A DNA stretch of 64,000 nucleotides from Bradyrhizobium aeschynomenes (GCF_013178945.1 NZ_JABFDM010000002.1:496001-560000), one strand, 5' to 3'; positions 43,986-55,847 are shown, counted from the stretch's first letter. Numbers and translations: made by a program. The notes: generated by a model not told the origin, from the letters alone.

Positions 43986-44933
43986 TCAGTGATTGTCCTG
44001 CGCCGGGGCGCGTCTGTTCGTCGCTCCCTCCTTCGTCCGGCGCCAGCGGTCCGGACTGGTCCCGACCAGCTTCGTGAAAGTCCGGGTGAAGTGGCTCTGG
44101 TCAGCGAAGCCGACCTCGAGCGCGATCATTCCCAGAGTGAGTTCGCCCTGCAAAAGCAGATCGCGGGCCCGCGCGACCCGGCGCTGCAACAGCCATTGAT
44201 GCGGAGCCACACCGACCGACTTCTTGAAGGCGCGCGCGAAGTAGCTCGGCGACAGGTCGAACTCCGAAGCGATGTCCTGGAGCAGGATGTTGCCGGAGAT
44301 CCTGGCCTCGATCAGGTCGCAGGCACGGCGCACCTGCCAGGCGGCAAGCCCGCCCGGCAACAGCGGCGCCGGTTCGCCGCAGCCGCCATATGTTCGCACC
44401 ACATGGGCAGCGATCGTCATCGACAGGTGATCGACAAACAGCCGGTTGGCCTCTTCAGGTCGTCCCAACGCCTCGCTCATCGCATGGCTGAGATGCCGCA
44501 TGATCGGGTCGTCGACGCCCACCGCCGGCTCGTAGGACAGTTCGCCGACGGATGCCATGAACATCTCGCGGGCCGTGACGTCGATGACCTCGCGTGACAG
44601 ACGATAGAAGATCGAATGAAACGGCTTGTCGATGACGTAACAGGGCGCGCGCTTCATGTCGTAAAGATAGGTGCCGCCGGCGAAGATGTCCTTCTTGGCC
44701 ACGGCTCGCCCGTTCTCCCAACATTCGCAATCCGGATAGTCGCGAAACTTCACGCTGACCATGTAGGCATCGTCCGGCGGCAGCGGAGTGGACAGGCCCT
44801 TCTGCGGATTGTCCGACCGGCATTCTGCGGCCGCCAGCGCGCTGTCGGCGAACGCCCTTGTGACGAGCGTGGGCGCTTGTTCGAGCCGCAGACCCGCCTT
44901 CAATCGCTTGCCAAAGATCTCGGTTTCGACCAT
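43986..44933 (-). CDS. AraC-family transcriptional regulator
   Basis: 315 residues from ATG at 44933 (MVETEIFGKRLKAGLRLEQA). The N-terminal half is a ligand-binding domain of the short AraC type, and the C-terminal 100 residues hold the two helix-turn-helices: DIASEFDLSPSYFARAFKKS and IALEVGFADQSHFTRTFTKL, followed by PDRWRR. The frame continues upstream to 45233, but that stretch has unusual composition and no support. It probably controls the hydrolase/NmrA pair just downstream. Confidence 0.9.
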   Translation of the reverse strand: MVETEIFGKRLKAGLRLEQAPTLVTRAFADSALAAAECRSDNPQKGLSTPLPPDDAYMVSVKFRDYPDCECWENGRAVAKKDIFAGGTYLYDMKRAPCYVIDKPFHSIFYRLSREVIDVTAREMFMASVGELSYEPAVGVDDPIMRHLSHAMSEALGRPEEANRLFVDHLSMTIAAHVVRTYGGCGEPAPLLPGGLAAWQVRRACDLIEARISGNILLQDIASEFDLSPSYFARAFKKSVGVAPHQWLLQRRVARARDLLLQGELTLGMIALEVGFADQSHFTRTFTKLVGTSPDRWRRTKEGATNRRAPAQDNH

Positions 44934-45087
44934 GACCCCTTTCCTGCCGATCAGGGTTGCATGGTACCCCGATCGGACCGGAAGGAGCTTCTCTGTCGCA
45001 GCGCCATCGCTCACAACATCGTCAGCGGCGGACGAACTCGTTGTCGCAGCGGCCGCATTTGGGAGACGCGGCCGCCGGGTTCCATGG

Positions 45088-46491
45088 CTACCGCGGCATC
45101 TCCGCGAGCGCTGCGAGGATGCGGGCCCAGGAGCGGATGCCCTTGTGGTAGCTCTTGAGGTCGTACTTCTCGTTCGGCGAATGGATGTTGTCGTCGTCGA
45201 GGCCGAAGCCGACCAGGAGCGAGTCCAGACCAAGCGTCTTCTTGAAGTCGGTGACGATCGGGATCGAGGCGCCCGAGCCCATCAGGATGGTCTCCCTGCC
45301 CCACTCATCGGTCAGCGCCTGCTTGGCGGCCGCGAGCGGCTTCATGGTCCAGTCGAGCGCGATCGCAGCACCGGCCGAGTGATCCCCGAATTCCACCGAG
45401 CAGTCGCCGGGAATGCGCGCCGAGACGTAGTCGCGGAAGGCCTTGCGGATCTTCAACGGGTCCTGTCCCTCGACGAGGCGGAACGAGACCTTCGCATGGG
45501 CCAGCGACGGGATCACCGTCTTGGAGCCTTCGCCGATATAGCCGCCCCAGATGCCGTTGATGTCGCAGGTCGGCCGCGACGAGATCTGCTCGATCAGCAG
45601 GCGGTCCTTCTCGCCGGCCGGAATCGAAAGACCGATCGGCTTCAAAAAACTCTCCGGCGTGAGGTTCAGCTTCTTCCACTGCTCCAGGACTTCCGGCGGC
45701 ACGTCCTTCACGCCGTCATAGAAGCCCGGAATGGTGATGCGACCGTCGGCATCGAACAGGCCGCCGAGCACCTCGGTCAGCACCCGGATCGGATTGCGCG
45801 CGCCGCCGCCGAACACGCCCGAATGCAGGTCGCGATTGGCCGCCTTGATCTTCACTTCTTCATAGAGGAGACCGCGCAGCGAGGTCGTGATCGCCGGCGT
45901 GTTCGGATCCCACATGCCGGTGTCGCAGACCAATGCGAAGTCGGCCTTGAACTCGTCCTTGTTCTCTTCCAGGAACGGCACGAAGTTCTTCGAGCCGACC
46001 TCCTCCTCGCCCTCGATCAGCACGGTGATGTCGAGCGGCAGCGAACCCGTCACCTTCTTCCAGGCGCGGCAGGCCTCGACGAAGGTCATCAACTGGCCCT
46101 TGTCGTCCTCGGCGCCGCGCGCCACGATGATCTTGCGGCCATCGGCATGGTCGGCGACGACGGGCTCGAAGGGCGGACGGTGCCACAGGTCGAGCGGATC
46201 GACCGGCTGCACGTCGTAATGGCCATAGAACAGCACGTGCGGCTTGGCCGCGCCATGGCCGTTGCTCTTGCCGACCACGGCCGGATGGCCGGCGGTCGGC
46301 CGCACCTCGGTCGCGAACCCGAGCGTTGCGAGATCCTTGGCGAGATGGTTCGCCGCCGCCTTGCAATCCTCCGCGAACGCCGGATCGGCCGAGATCGACT
46401 TGATGCGGATCAGCTGAAACAGCCGGTCCAGGCTGTTGTCGAAATCGGCATCGATGTGATCGAGAACGGATTGAAGCTGCGCGTTGGCCAT
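45088..46491 (-). CDS. M20-family metallopeptidase (dipeptidase)
   Basis: 467 residues from ATG at 46491. Zinc ligands are visible: LFYGHYDVQPVDPLD (His, Asp), ARGAEDDKGQLM (bridging Asp), LIEGEEEVGSKN (catalytic and metal Glu), VCDTGMWDP (Asp) and DDDNIHSPNEKYD (His). The lid domain has RDLHSGVFGGGARNPI. The family hydrolyses dipeptides and related N-acyl amino acids; this long form resembles CNDP-type peptidases. The HerA-like gene ends 114 bp upstream on the same strand. Confidence 0.93.
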   Translation of the reverse strand: MANAQLQSVLDHIDADFDNSLDRLFQLIRIKSISADPAFAEDCKAAANHLAKDLATLGFATEVRPTAGHPAVVGKSNGHGAAKPHVLFYGHYDVQPVDPLDLWHRPPFEPVVADHADGRKIIVARGAEDDKGQLMTFVEACRAWKKVTGSLPLDITVLIEGEEEVGSKNFVPFLEENKDEFKADFALVCDTGMWDPNTPAITTSLRGLLYEEVKIKAANRDLHSGVFGGGARNPIRVLTEVLGGLFDADGRITIPGFYDGVKDVPPEVLEQWKKLNLTPESFLKPIGLSIPAGEKDRLLIEQISSRPTCDINGIWGGYIGEGSKTVIPSLAHAKVSFRLVEGQDPLKIRKAFRDYVSARIPGDCSVEFGDHSAGAAIALDWTMKPLAAAKQALTDEWGRETILMGSGASIPIVTDFKKTLGLDSLLVGFGLDDDNIHSPNEKYDLKSYHKGIRSWARILAALAEMPR

Positions 46492-46604
46492 GGCCACGAG
46501 TTCCCTCAAGCAAGTGAAGCTGTCGACCGCTTGTAGCTCCGTTGCGAGGAACGGGCCAGCGTCATGCGCGACGGCATCGCGCCGGCCCTCGATGGTGGCA
46601 GGCA

Positions 46605-48215
46605 TCAACGCCGCAGCAATCCTCCGAGTGCGCCGCGCACCAAGGTCCGGCCGATCGAGCTGCCGAGGGAGCCGCCGACCTGCTTGCCGAGATCGGCGGC
46701 AATGCCGCCGACGACCTTGTCGGTGACGGTGCGCGCGACATTGCGGGCGATCACCTGGGTGGTCGAGAGCTGGCCGCGCTTGACGTTGGTGCCGAAGATC
46801 GACGCTGCGAGATTGCCGATCGTACCCAGCACGCCGCCGGACGCGCTCTCGGTGGTCACCGCCTTTCCGACGATCCGCTTCTGCAGCAGCTCATAGGCGG
46901 ATTCGGCATCAATCTCGGTGTCGTATTTGCCCTTGACCGGGCTCGCTGCGATGATGGCCTTGCGCTCCTCCGGCGTCACCGGCCCGATGCGCGCCGACGG
47001 CGGCCGGATCAGGACGCGCTCCACCATCGACGGCGTGCCGTTGCCTTCGAGGAACGACACCAGCGCCTCGCCCTTGCCGAGTTCGGTGATCACCTTGGCG
47101 GTGTCGAGCTTCGGGTTGGGACGGAACGTGTCGGCGGCGGCCGCGACGGCCTTCTGATCGCGCGGCGTGAACGCGCGCAACGCATGCTGCACGCGATTGC
47201 CCAATTGCCCGAGCACGCGATCGGGGACGTCGAGCGGGTTCTGCGTGACGAAATAGACGCCGACACCCTTGGAGCGGATCAGCCGCACTACCTGTTCGAT
47301 CTTGTCCATCAGCGCCTTCGGCGCATCGTTGAACAACAGATGGGCCTCGTCGAAGAAGAACACGAGCTTCGGCTTGGCGAGATCGCCCACCTCCGGCAGT
47401 TCCTCGAACAGCTCGGACAGCATCCACAGCAGGAAGGTCGCATAAAGCCTGGGGTTCTGCAGCAGCTTGTCGGCGACGAGGATGTTGATCATGCCGCGAC
47501 CGTCGCGGTCGGTCTTCATGAAGTCCGTCAGCGAAAGCGCCGGCTCGCCGAAGAATTTCGTGCCGCCCTGGTTCTCGAGCACGAGCAACTGACGCTGGAT
47601 TGTGCCGACGGTCGCGCGGGTGACGTTGCCAAACGACTGCGCCGCCTTGCGGATCGGGGCCAACGGATCTTCTGCCGCATCCGTGCCCTTCTTGCCCGCT
47701 TCCGGAATGATCGCGTCGAGCAGCGCGCGCAGATCCTTCATGTCGATCAGCGCGAGGCCGTTCTCGTCGGCGACGCGGAAGGCCACGTTGAGGACACCTT
47801 CCTGGACGTCGTTCAAGTCCAGCATCCGCGCCAGCAGCAGCGGCCCCATCTCGGTGACGGTGGCGCGCACGGGATGGCCCTGCTCGCCGAACACATCCCA
47901 AAATACCGTCGAGAACTGATCAGGCTGATAGGTAAGTCCGAGCTCGCTCGCGCGCTTGAGAATGAAGTCCTTGGCTTCGCCGGTCTGCGAGATGCCGGAA
48001 AGATCTCCCTTGATGTCGGAGGCGAAGACCGGAACACCGGCGCGGGCGAAGCCTTCGGCCATTACCTGCAGCGACACCGTCTTGCCGGTGCCGGTTGCTC
48101 CGGTCACGAGGCCATGGCGGTTGGCAAGCGCAAGCGTCAACCAGGCCGGCTGCTCGCCGGCACCTACGAGGATCTTGTCGCCGGTATCAGCCAGGGATTT
48201 TCCGGATGGTGCCAT
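46605..48215 (-). CDS. HerA-like ATPase (DUF853 / YjgR family)
   Basis: 536 residues from ATG at 48215. [20 protein letters not shown] Walker A appears as [15 protein letters not shown], and Walker B as [33 protein letters not shown] and VYFVTQ complete the HerA/FtsK-like ring-ATPase core. The C-terminus is Gly/Ala-rich ([18 protein letters not shown]) and may be membrane-associating. The biological role of YjgR/DUF853 proteins is unknown; they are not the archaeal DNA-end-resection HerA itself. No nurA-like gene is adjacent. Confidence 0.9.
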   Translation of the reverse strand: MAPSGKSLADTGDKILVGAGEQPAWLTLALANRHGLVTGATGTGKTVSLQVMAEGFARAGVPVFASDIKGDLSGISQTGEAKDFILKRASELGLTYQPDQFSTVFWDVFGEQGHPVRATVTEMGPLLLARMLDLNDVQEGVLNVAFRVADENGLALIDMKDLRALLDAIIPEAGKKGTDAAEDPLAPIRKAAQSFGNVTRATVGTIQRQLLVLENQGGTKFFGEPALSLTDFMKTDRDGRGMINILVADKLLQNPRLYATFLLWMLSELFEELPEVGDLAKPKLVFFFDEAHLLFNDAPKALMDKIEQVVRLIRSKGVGVYFVTQNPLDVPDRVLGQLGNRVQHALRAFTPRDQKAVAAAADTFRPNPKLDTAKVITELGKGEALVSFLEGNGTPSMVERVLIRPPSARIGPVTPEERKAIIAASPVKGKYDTEIDAESAYELLQKRIVGKAVTTESASGGVLGTIGNLAASIFGTNVKRGQLSTTQVIARNVARTVTDKVVGGIAADLGKQVGGSLGSSIGRTLVRGALGGLLRR

Positions 48216-48832
48216 GTTGATCCGTCTTTCGAGAATGAGTGTTGCGCATCGCACGTCGTGAAGAAACATTCGTGCGGTAACATACTTTAGTTTCGCAGGC
48301 TGGAACCAGCGTCAGGGTGCCTCATCTCTTCGCAACTTGCGCATCGTCCATACCATTGGTGCTGCGCGATGCGCAGGTTTCATCCGTAGATTCAACATCT
48401 GGTCTTGCATGGCTGCAACAGTTCATCATCGATCGCGAATCGATTCGCGCACCAAGCGCGCTCGTCGCTTGTAATTCACGGATCGTCCGATCAAGATGAA
48501 ATCAGCGAGGACGTCCGGTCTTGGGGGACCGGATGACGACGGGGTTCACATGAACAAGCTGATTGAGCCGCTGGCCAGAATGGCCGGCATCGATATCGCT
48601 GTGGCTGAAGAGATTTGGCTGACGAGCCCAGACATTTCCTTTCCGACGTCCTTTGCAACAACGCGCCGCGATAGCAGTTGGGTGGTCCGCCAGCCGCGAC
48701 CGATCAATGGCCTGCCCTTGAACTTTCCGACTTCGGCAACGACCAAATCGGAACAGACCGGATGGGCACGATGCGGTTGGGCACGCGAGGCCTGAACCAG
48801 TTCGCCTGAAGCACCTTCGCGCGCCGAGTATC
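48216..48832. other. Long intergenic region with atypical composition
   Basis: 617 bp between divergent genes. It is less GC-rich than its neighbours and contains a perfect 16-bp palindrome CGCGAATCGATTCGCG (48434-48449). A candidate frame on the plus strand, MNKLIEPLARMAGIDIAVAE from 48550 to 48795, is the only one with a sensible start, but it lacks clear coding bias and I do not call it. The remainder probably carries the two promoters. Confidence 0.5.
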
Positions 48833-49240
48833 ATGACATATTCGATCTCCGAACTGGAAGGCATGACGACCTTCTATGCCTCCAAGCTGAAAGCTTTGGG
48901 CATCCGGACCACCGACGCATTTCTCGAAGCTGCGCGCACCGTCAAGGGACGCAAGATGCTCGCCGCCAAGACCGGCATCAGCGAGCAGCAATTGCTCGAA
49001 TGGGCCAACGTCGCCGACTACATGCGCATCCCCGGCATGGGCAAGGCCAAGGTTTGCCTGGTCCGGGCGGCGGGCGTTCCCACGGTCCGTGAGCTGGCCC
49101 ATCGCAATCCCGCCCGGCTGGCACAGAACATCAAGGAAGTGAACACGCGCCGTCAGCTGGTCCGCATCCTGCCGTCGGAGAAGTCGGTCGGCCAGCTCAT
49201 CGAAAAGGCGCGCCGGCTGGAGCCCAAGATCAGCTACTGA
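48833..49240 (+). CDS. DUF4332-domain protein (helix-hairpin-helix-like)
   Basis: 135 residues. MTYSISELEGMTTFYASKLK and ALGIRTTDAFLEAARTVKGR, then TGISEQQLLEWANVADYMRI and PGMGKAKVCLVRAAGVPTVR, form two HhH-like repeats typical of DUF4332. These domains are related to DNA-binding HhH motifs, but function is unknown. The upstream region is unusually long (617 bp). The folP gene begins 79 bp downstream on the same strand. Confidence 0.85.
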   Translation: MTYSISELEGMTTFYASKLKALGIRTTDAFLEAARTVKGRKMLAAKTGISEQQLLEWANVADYMRIPGMGKAKVCLVRAAGVPTVRELAHRNPARLAQNIKEVNTRRQLVRILPSEKSVGQLIEKARRLEPKISY

Positions 49241-49319
49241 CCGGCCTGTCATGGACTGCGCGCCGCTTGTGCGGCGCGGCATCTTGACTCGCTCGTGGCA
49301 ACCGCGCAAAGCGGCGCGC

Positions 49320-50177
49320 ATGAGCGCCAATTCGCCGCACTCCGCCTCGGACCTCACGTCGAGCCACCCGCTGCTGCGGGCGTGGCTGGCGCGTCCGTTT
49401 CCGGCTGTGATGGGAATCTTGAACGTCACGCCGGATTCCTTCTCCGACGGCGGCCGCTTCGATGCGCCGGAACGCGCCATCGCGCAGGCCAAGAGCATGA
49501 TTGCGGCGGGCGCTGACATCATCGACATCGGCGCCGAATCCACCCGCCCCTACAAGGGTGCGCAGCCGGTGACGGCCGAGGAGGAACTGGCGCGCCTGCG
49601 GCCCGTTCTCCCCGCCATCGTCGCACTCGGTGTGCCCGTGTCGATCGACAGCATGAAATCTCAAGTTGTGGCCCACGCTTTGGAACAGGGCGCGGCCGTT
49701 GCGAACGATGTCTGGGGTCTGCAGCGCGACCCGGCGATGGCGGAGACCGTTGCCGCCCATGGTGCGCCGGTCGTCGTGATGCACAACCGGACCGAGGTCG
49801 ACCCGGAGATCGACATCATCGCCGACATGCTCGGCTTCTTCGAACGCTCGCTCGGCATCGCCGCGAAGGCCGGCATTCCCGCCGGCAACATCGTGCTCGA
49901 CCCCGGCATCGGCTTCGGCAAGACCGCCGAGCAGAGCATGACGGCGCTGGCACGGCTCGACGCATTCGCGTGCTTCGGGCTGCCGCTCTTGGTCGGCGCC
50001 TCGCGCAAGCGTTTCATCAGCACCGTGGTGGCGTCGGAGCCGCAGGAGCGGCTCGGCGGATCGATCGCGGCGCATCTGATCGCGGCTCAGCGAGGGACGG
50101 CGATCATCCGGGCGCATGACGTCGCCGAGACGGTTCAGGCGGTGCGCGTGGCAGCGGCAATCGAGGCACAGAGATGA
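49320..50177 (+). CDS. folP: Dihydropteroate synthase
   Basis: 285 residues. MGILNVTPDSFSDGGRF is the first signature, DIIDIGAESTRP the second, and GIGFGKTAEQSM and LVGASRKRFIS lie in the substrate and diphosphate sites. It condenses 6-hydroxymethyl-7,8-dihydropterin diphosphate with p-aminobenzoate in folate synthesis and is the sulfonamide target. ATG at 49320; a longer frame begins at 49251. The stop overlaps the folB start by four bases (ATGA), so folP-folB-folK form a coupled operon. Confidence 0.95.
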   Translation: MSANSPHSASDLTSSHPLLRAWLARPFPAVMGILNVTPDSFSDGGRFDAPERAIAQAKSMIAAGADIIDIGAESTRPYKGAQPVTAEEELARLRPVLPAIVALGVPVSIDSMKSQVVAHALEQGAAVANDVWGLQRDPAMAETVAAHGAPVVVMHNRTEVDPEIDIIADMLGFFERSLGIAAKAGIPAGNIVLDPGIGFGKTAEQSMTALARLDAFACFGLPLLVGASRKRFISTVVASEPQERLGGSIAAHLIAAQRGTAIIRAHDVAETVQAVRVAAAIEAQR

Positions 50178-50542
50178 CCGATACCATTTTCATCAAAGGC
50201 GTCCTCATTCACGCCCGTCACGGCGTCATGGAGCATGAGAGCGAGGTCGGCCAGCGCTTCGTCATCGATCTCGAACTCTATACAGATCTGTCCGACTCCT
50301 CGCGCAGCGACCGGCTCGCGGACACCGTGTCCTACTCCGACGTGGTCGAGACGGCGACGGCGGCCTTCAAGGACGTCAACTACCGCCTGCTCGAACGCGC
50401 CGCCGGCGCGGTCGCCGACGCGATCCTCTCGACCTTCGCCCGCATCCGCGCCGTCAAAGTCACCGTGCACAAGCCGCATGCGCCGATCGCCGCGATCTTC
50501 GAGGATGTCGGCGTGGTGCTGACGCGCTCGCGGCATCCGTGA
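50174..50542 (+). CDS. folB: Dihydroneopterin aldolase
   Basis: 122 residues. MTDTIFIKGVLIHARHGVME, HESEVGQRFVIDLELYTDLS and DTVSYSDVV, then VTVHKPHAPIAAIF, match the whole FolB domain, including the catalytic Lys in VHKPHAP. It cleaves 7,8-dihydroneopterin to 6-hydroxymethyl-dihydropterin. It overlaps folP upstream and folK downstream (TGATG). Confidence 0.95.
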   Translation: MTDTIFIKGVLIHARHGVMEHESEVGQRFVIDLELYTDLSDSSRSDRLADTVSYSDVVETATAAFKDVNYRLLERAAGAVADAILSTFARIRAVKVTVHKPHAPIAAIFEDVGVVLTRSRHP

Positions 50543-51039
50543 TGGCGATGGCCAGCGCGCTGATCGCTCTCGGCGGCAATGTCGGCGACGTCAGGTCGAC
50601 ATTTCAGCATGCCATTCCCGAGATCGTGCGGCGCGCGCAGGCCACGCTCGTGGTGCGCTCCTCCGACTACATCACCCCGCCCTGGGGCGAGGAGCAGCAG
50701 CCGCCTTTCATCAATGCCTGCATTGCGATCGACACCGCTGTTGCGCCGCGCGCGCTGCTCGCCACCCTGCACGAGGTCGAGCGGATGTTCGGCCGCAACC
50801 GGGCGCAGGAGACGCGCTGGGGTCCGCGCACGCTCGATCTCGATCTCCTCGCCTATGACGATGTGAGCCTCGACACCCCCGATCTGACCCTGCCACATCC
50901 GCGCTTGTTCGAACGCGGCTTCGTGCTGGTGCCGCTGGCGGAGATCGCCGGGGATCGCCGGATCTCCGGCCGCCGGGTCGACGAGGCGTTGCGCGCGGTT
51001 TCGCGCGACGGAATCCGGCCGCTCCCCTCAGCCGAATAG
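50542..51039 (+). CDS. folK: 6-hydroxymethyl-7,8-dihydropterin pyrophosphokinase (HPPK)
   Basis: 165 residues. LIALGGNVGDVRSTFQHAI, SSDYITPPWGEEQQPPFINA and ERMFGRNRAQETRWGPRTLD followed by LDLLAYDD, LPHPRLFERGFVLVPLAEI are all HPPK blocks. It adds pyrophosphate to the pterin, making the FolP substrate. The ATG at 50542 shares a base with the folB stop; a GTG at 50539 precedes it. Confidence 0.94.
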   Translation: MAMASALIALGGNVGDVRSTFQHAIPEIVRRAQATLVVRSSDYITPPWGEEQQPPFINACIAIDTAVAPRALLATLHEVERMFGRNRAQETRWGPRTLDLDLLAYDDVSLDTPDLTLPHPRLFERGFVLVPLAEIAGDRRISGRRVDEALRAVSRDGIRPLPSAE

Positions 51040-51139
51040 CTGACATTCCCGGCCAAACAACCGTTTGGCTTCGCGTTCCCGACGTGGCATTTTGCGCCAC
51101 AATAATCGCGATAACAGACGCCCGGGAGATGCGAGCCGC

Positions 51140-53002
51140 ATGACGACCGACACCGACAATCTGCGCCTGGCCGCCGACTTCGCGCCGGCCAGCGAAGCGG
51201 ACTGGCGCAAGCTGGTCGATGGCGTGCTGAAGGGCGCCGCCTTCGAGAAGCTGGTCGGCAAGACCTATGACGGGCTCAAGATCCAGCCGCTCTACCCGCG
51301 CGCCAAGGATGCTGCGCTCGTGGCCGGCCGCGCGCCGGCCGCATCCTGGCAGATCATGCAGCGCGTCGATCATCCGGACGCCGCGAAGGCCAATGCGCAG
51401 GCGCTGGTCGACCTCGAAAACGGCGCTACCGGGCTGACGCTGGTGTTCGCCGGATCGAATGCGGCGCATGGCTTCGGCCTAGCGGCCTCGGCCGACGCGC
51501 TCGCCCGCGCGCTCGACAGCGTGCATCTCGACGCTGCGATTGCCATCGAATTGCAGCTTGGTGAATCGTCCGCGCCCGCCGCGTCTCTCGCCGACTACGT
51601 CAAGCAGCGCGGCTTCAAGCCCGAGGCCTGCGACATCCGCTTCGGCCTCGACCCGATCGGCGATGCGGCCAGCCGCGGCGCCAGCGCCCATGATGCATCG
51701 ACGCTCGGCGGCAACTCGGGCTCGCTCGTCAAGCAGCTGCACGACGCCGGCTTCAAAGGCCCGTTCCTGGCCGCCGACGGCCGGGTCGTGCACGATGCCG
51801 GCGGATCGGAAGCGCAGGAGCTCGCCTTCGTGCTCGCCTCCGGCATCGCCTACCTGCGTGCGCTCGAAGCCGGCGGCATGGCGCTGGAGACCGCGCGCGA
51901 CATGATCTACGCGCGGCTCGCGGCCGACACCGATCAGTTCCTCACTTTGGCGAAATTCCGCAGCCTGCGCCGGCTGTGGGCGCGCATCGAGCAGGCCTGC
52001 GGTCTGCAGCCGAGGCCGCTCTTCATCTCCGGCGAGACGGCGTGGCGCATGCTGACCCGGCGCGATCCCTATGTGAACATGCTGCGTGCCACCATCGCGA
52101 CCTTTGCGGCCGGCCTCGGCGGCGCCAACGCAGTCACGGTCCTTCCACACACCGCGGCGCTGGGCCTGCCCGATGCCTTTGCGCGCCGCGTCGCGCGCAA
52201 CACGCAACTGGTGCTGTTGGAGGAAAGCAATCTCGCTCGCGTCGCCGATCCCGCCGCCGGCGCCGGCGGCATCGAGGCGCTGACGACCGAGCTTTGCAGC
52301 ACCGCCTGGGCGCTATTCCAGGAGATCGAGAAGGCCGGCGGCGTCGTTGCGGCGCTGCAGGCCGGGCTGATCCAGACCAAGGTCACGGCGGTGAAGCAGG
52401 CGCGCGATGCCAACATTGCCAAGCGCCGCGACGTGCTCACCGGCGCGAGTGAGTTTCCAAATCTCAACGAGGCCGAAGTGGCTGTCGAGCCGGTGGCGCC
52501 GTTGACCCCGCCGCCGGCGCCCACGGCCGCGCTCCGCTTCGCGCCGCTGACGCCGATCCGTCTTGCCGACGCGTTCGAGCGGCTGCGCGATCGTTCCGAC
52601 AGCCTGCTCGAGAGCAAGGGCCAGCGTCCTTCCGTGTTCCTCGCCAATCTCGGCACCGCCGCCGACTTCACAGCACGCGCGACCTTCGCCCGCAGCTTCT
52701 TCGAAGCCGGCGGCATCGCTGCGGTCGATGGCCAGGGCAGCTCCGATCCGGCCGCGCTCGCCGAGGCCTATCGCGCCTCCGGCGCCGGCATCGTCTGCCT
52801 GTGCTCCTCGGACAAGGTCTATGCCGACGCCGCGGTTCCCGCGGCCCGGGCCCTGCAAGCGGCCGGCGCGCGCCATATCTATCTCGCAGGCCGCGGCGGC
52901 GAGCAGGAAGCAGCCTTGCGCGAGGCCGGGATCGGCAGCTTCGTGTTCGCCGGCGGCGACGCGCTGAAGACGCTCGAAGACGCCTATACGCATCTGGAGT
53001 GA
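51140..53002 (+). CDS. mutA: Methylmalonyl-CoA mutase, small (beta) subunit
   Basis: 620 residues. Domains: TIM barrel of the mutase family (LRLAADFAPASEADWRKLVD, GLKIQPLYPR, VNMLRATIATFAAGLGGANA, VARNTQLVLLEESNLARVAD), then a C-terminal B12-like domain (RPSVFLANLGTAADFTARAT) without the cobalamin-binding D-x-H-x-x-G, as expected for the non-catalytic subunit. It pairs with MutB. ATG at 51140; the frame is open upstream to 51065. It is followed two bases later by a GFA-family gene. Confidence 0.93.
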   Translation: MTTDTDNLRLAADFAPASEADWRKLVDGVLKGAAFEKLVGKTYDGLKIQPLYPRAKDAALVAGRAPAASWQIMQRVDHPDAAKANAQALVDLENGATGLTLVFAGSNAAHGFGLAASADALARALDSVHLDAAIAIELQLGESSAPAASLADYVKQRGFKPEACDIRFGLDPIGDAASRGASAHDASTLGGNSGSLVKQLHDAGFKGPFLAADGRVVHDAGGSEAQELAFVLASGIAYLRALEAGGMALETARDMIYARLAADTDQFLTLAKFRSLRRLWARIEQACGLQPRPLFISGETAWRMLTRRDPYVNMLRATIATFAAGLGGANAVTVLPHTAALGLPDAFARRVARNTQLVLLEESNLARVADPAAGAGGIEALTTELCSTAWALFQEIEKAGGVVAALQAGLIQTKVTAVKQARDANIAKRRDVLTGASEFPNLNEAEVAVEPVAPLTPPPAPTAALRFAPLTPIRLADAFERLRDRSDSLLESKGQRPSVFLANLGTAADFTARATFARSFFEAGGIAAVDGQGSSDPAALAEAYRASGAGIVCLCSSDKVYADAAVPAARALQAAGARHIYLAGRGGEQEAALREAGIGSFVFAGGDALKTLEDAYTHLE

Positions 53003-53004
53003 GC

Positions 53005-53469
53005 ATGACCGAGGCCAGCAAACCCGTCCTCACCGGCGGCTGCCAATGCGGCGCGATCCGCTACGCGCTGATGTCGGCGCCGACGCGCGTCAGCATCTGC
53101 CATTGCCGGATGTGCCAGAAGGCGTCGGGCGCGCCGTTCGCCTCCTTCGCCGACGTCAATCGCGAGAACTTCGTCTGGACGCGCGGCACGCCGGGAACGT
53201 TCCGTTCCTCCTCGATCGCCGACCGCTATTTCTGCGCCGCCTGCGGCACGCCGCTCGGCTTCGGCGCCATCGACGGGCCGCGGATCGAGATCATGACCGG
53301 CACCTTCGACCGGCCCGACCGCGTCGTGCCGACGCGGCAGTTCGGCTCGGAATCCCGGCTCGGCTGGGTGGTCGCGATCGCCAATCTTCCGAGCCAGACC
53401 ACGCAGCAGAATTACGGACCGGACAAGATGGCAACCATCGTCAGCCATCAGCATCCGGATCATGACTAA
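53005..53469 (+). CDS. GFA-family (glutathione-dependent formaldehyde-activating enzyme-like) zinc protein
   Basis: 154 residues. GGCQCGAIRYALMSAPTRVS, CHCRMCQKASGAPFASF and YFCAACGTPLGFGAIDG supply the conserved Cys pairs of the Mss4-like fold. It binds zinc; the true reaction of most members is unknown and few are real formaldehyde-binding enzymes. It starts 2 bp behind the mutA stop and 20 bp before mutB, so it is embedded in the mutase operon. Confidence 0.9.
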   Translation: MTEASKPVLTGGCQCGAIRYALMSAPTRVSICHCRMCQKASGAPFASFADVNRENFVWTRGTPGTFRSSSIADRYFCAACGTPLGFGAIDGPRIEIMTGTFDRPDRVVPTRQFGSESRLGWVVAIANLPSQTTQQNYGPDKMATIVSHQHPDHD

Positions 53470-53489
53470 CGCGATGAGGACACGAGGCC

Positions 53490-55646
<2,157 letters not shown>

Positions 55647-55668
55647 TCCGACCGCGCCACACCCCACC

Positions 55669-55710
55669 GTCATTCCGGGGCAAGGCCGAAGGCCTTGAAC
55701 CCGGAATCCC
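55669..55710. repeat. Nested intergenic palindrome (rhizobial extragenic repeat fragment)
   Basis: An outer stem ATTCCGGG/CCCGGAAT (55672-55679 with 55700-55707) encloses a perfect inner stem CAAGGCC/GGCCTTG (55681-55687 with 55691-55697). The motif CGTCATTCCGGGGC...GAACCCGGAATC is familiar as a dispersed element between genes in Bradyrhizobium. Here it sits 23 bp after the mutB stop and may stabilise or terminate that transcript. Confidence 0.75.
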
Positions 55711-55847
55711 GGCATTGTCTTGCGTTCATTCCTGACAGCGTCGAGCTATTGACGCGCTGTAATCAATCGCCGCGCGTTCGATCTGGGCACGATCGAACCT
55801 TTGCTGTACGTGCACGCACAGACAACCAGACCCGGATCACAAGCCTC

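Noticed and set aside
44934..45233. N-terminal extension of the AraC frame
   Set aside because: The 100 extra residues are Ser/Thr/Arg-rich with no structure, and a good ATG with upstream purines sits at 44933.
44788..48290. Two long plus-strand frames opposite AraC, M20 peptidase and HerA-like genes
   Set aside because: Antisense shadows of well-supported minus-strand genes, with low-complexity translations.
48496..48795. Plus-strand ORF of 99 codons upstream of DUF4332
   Set aside because: It has a reasonable inner ATG at 48550 but no domain, no coding bias I can defend, and an overlapping open frame on the other strand. Left as intergenic.
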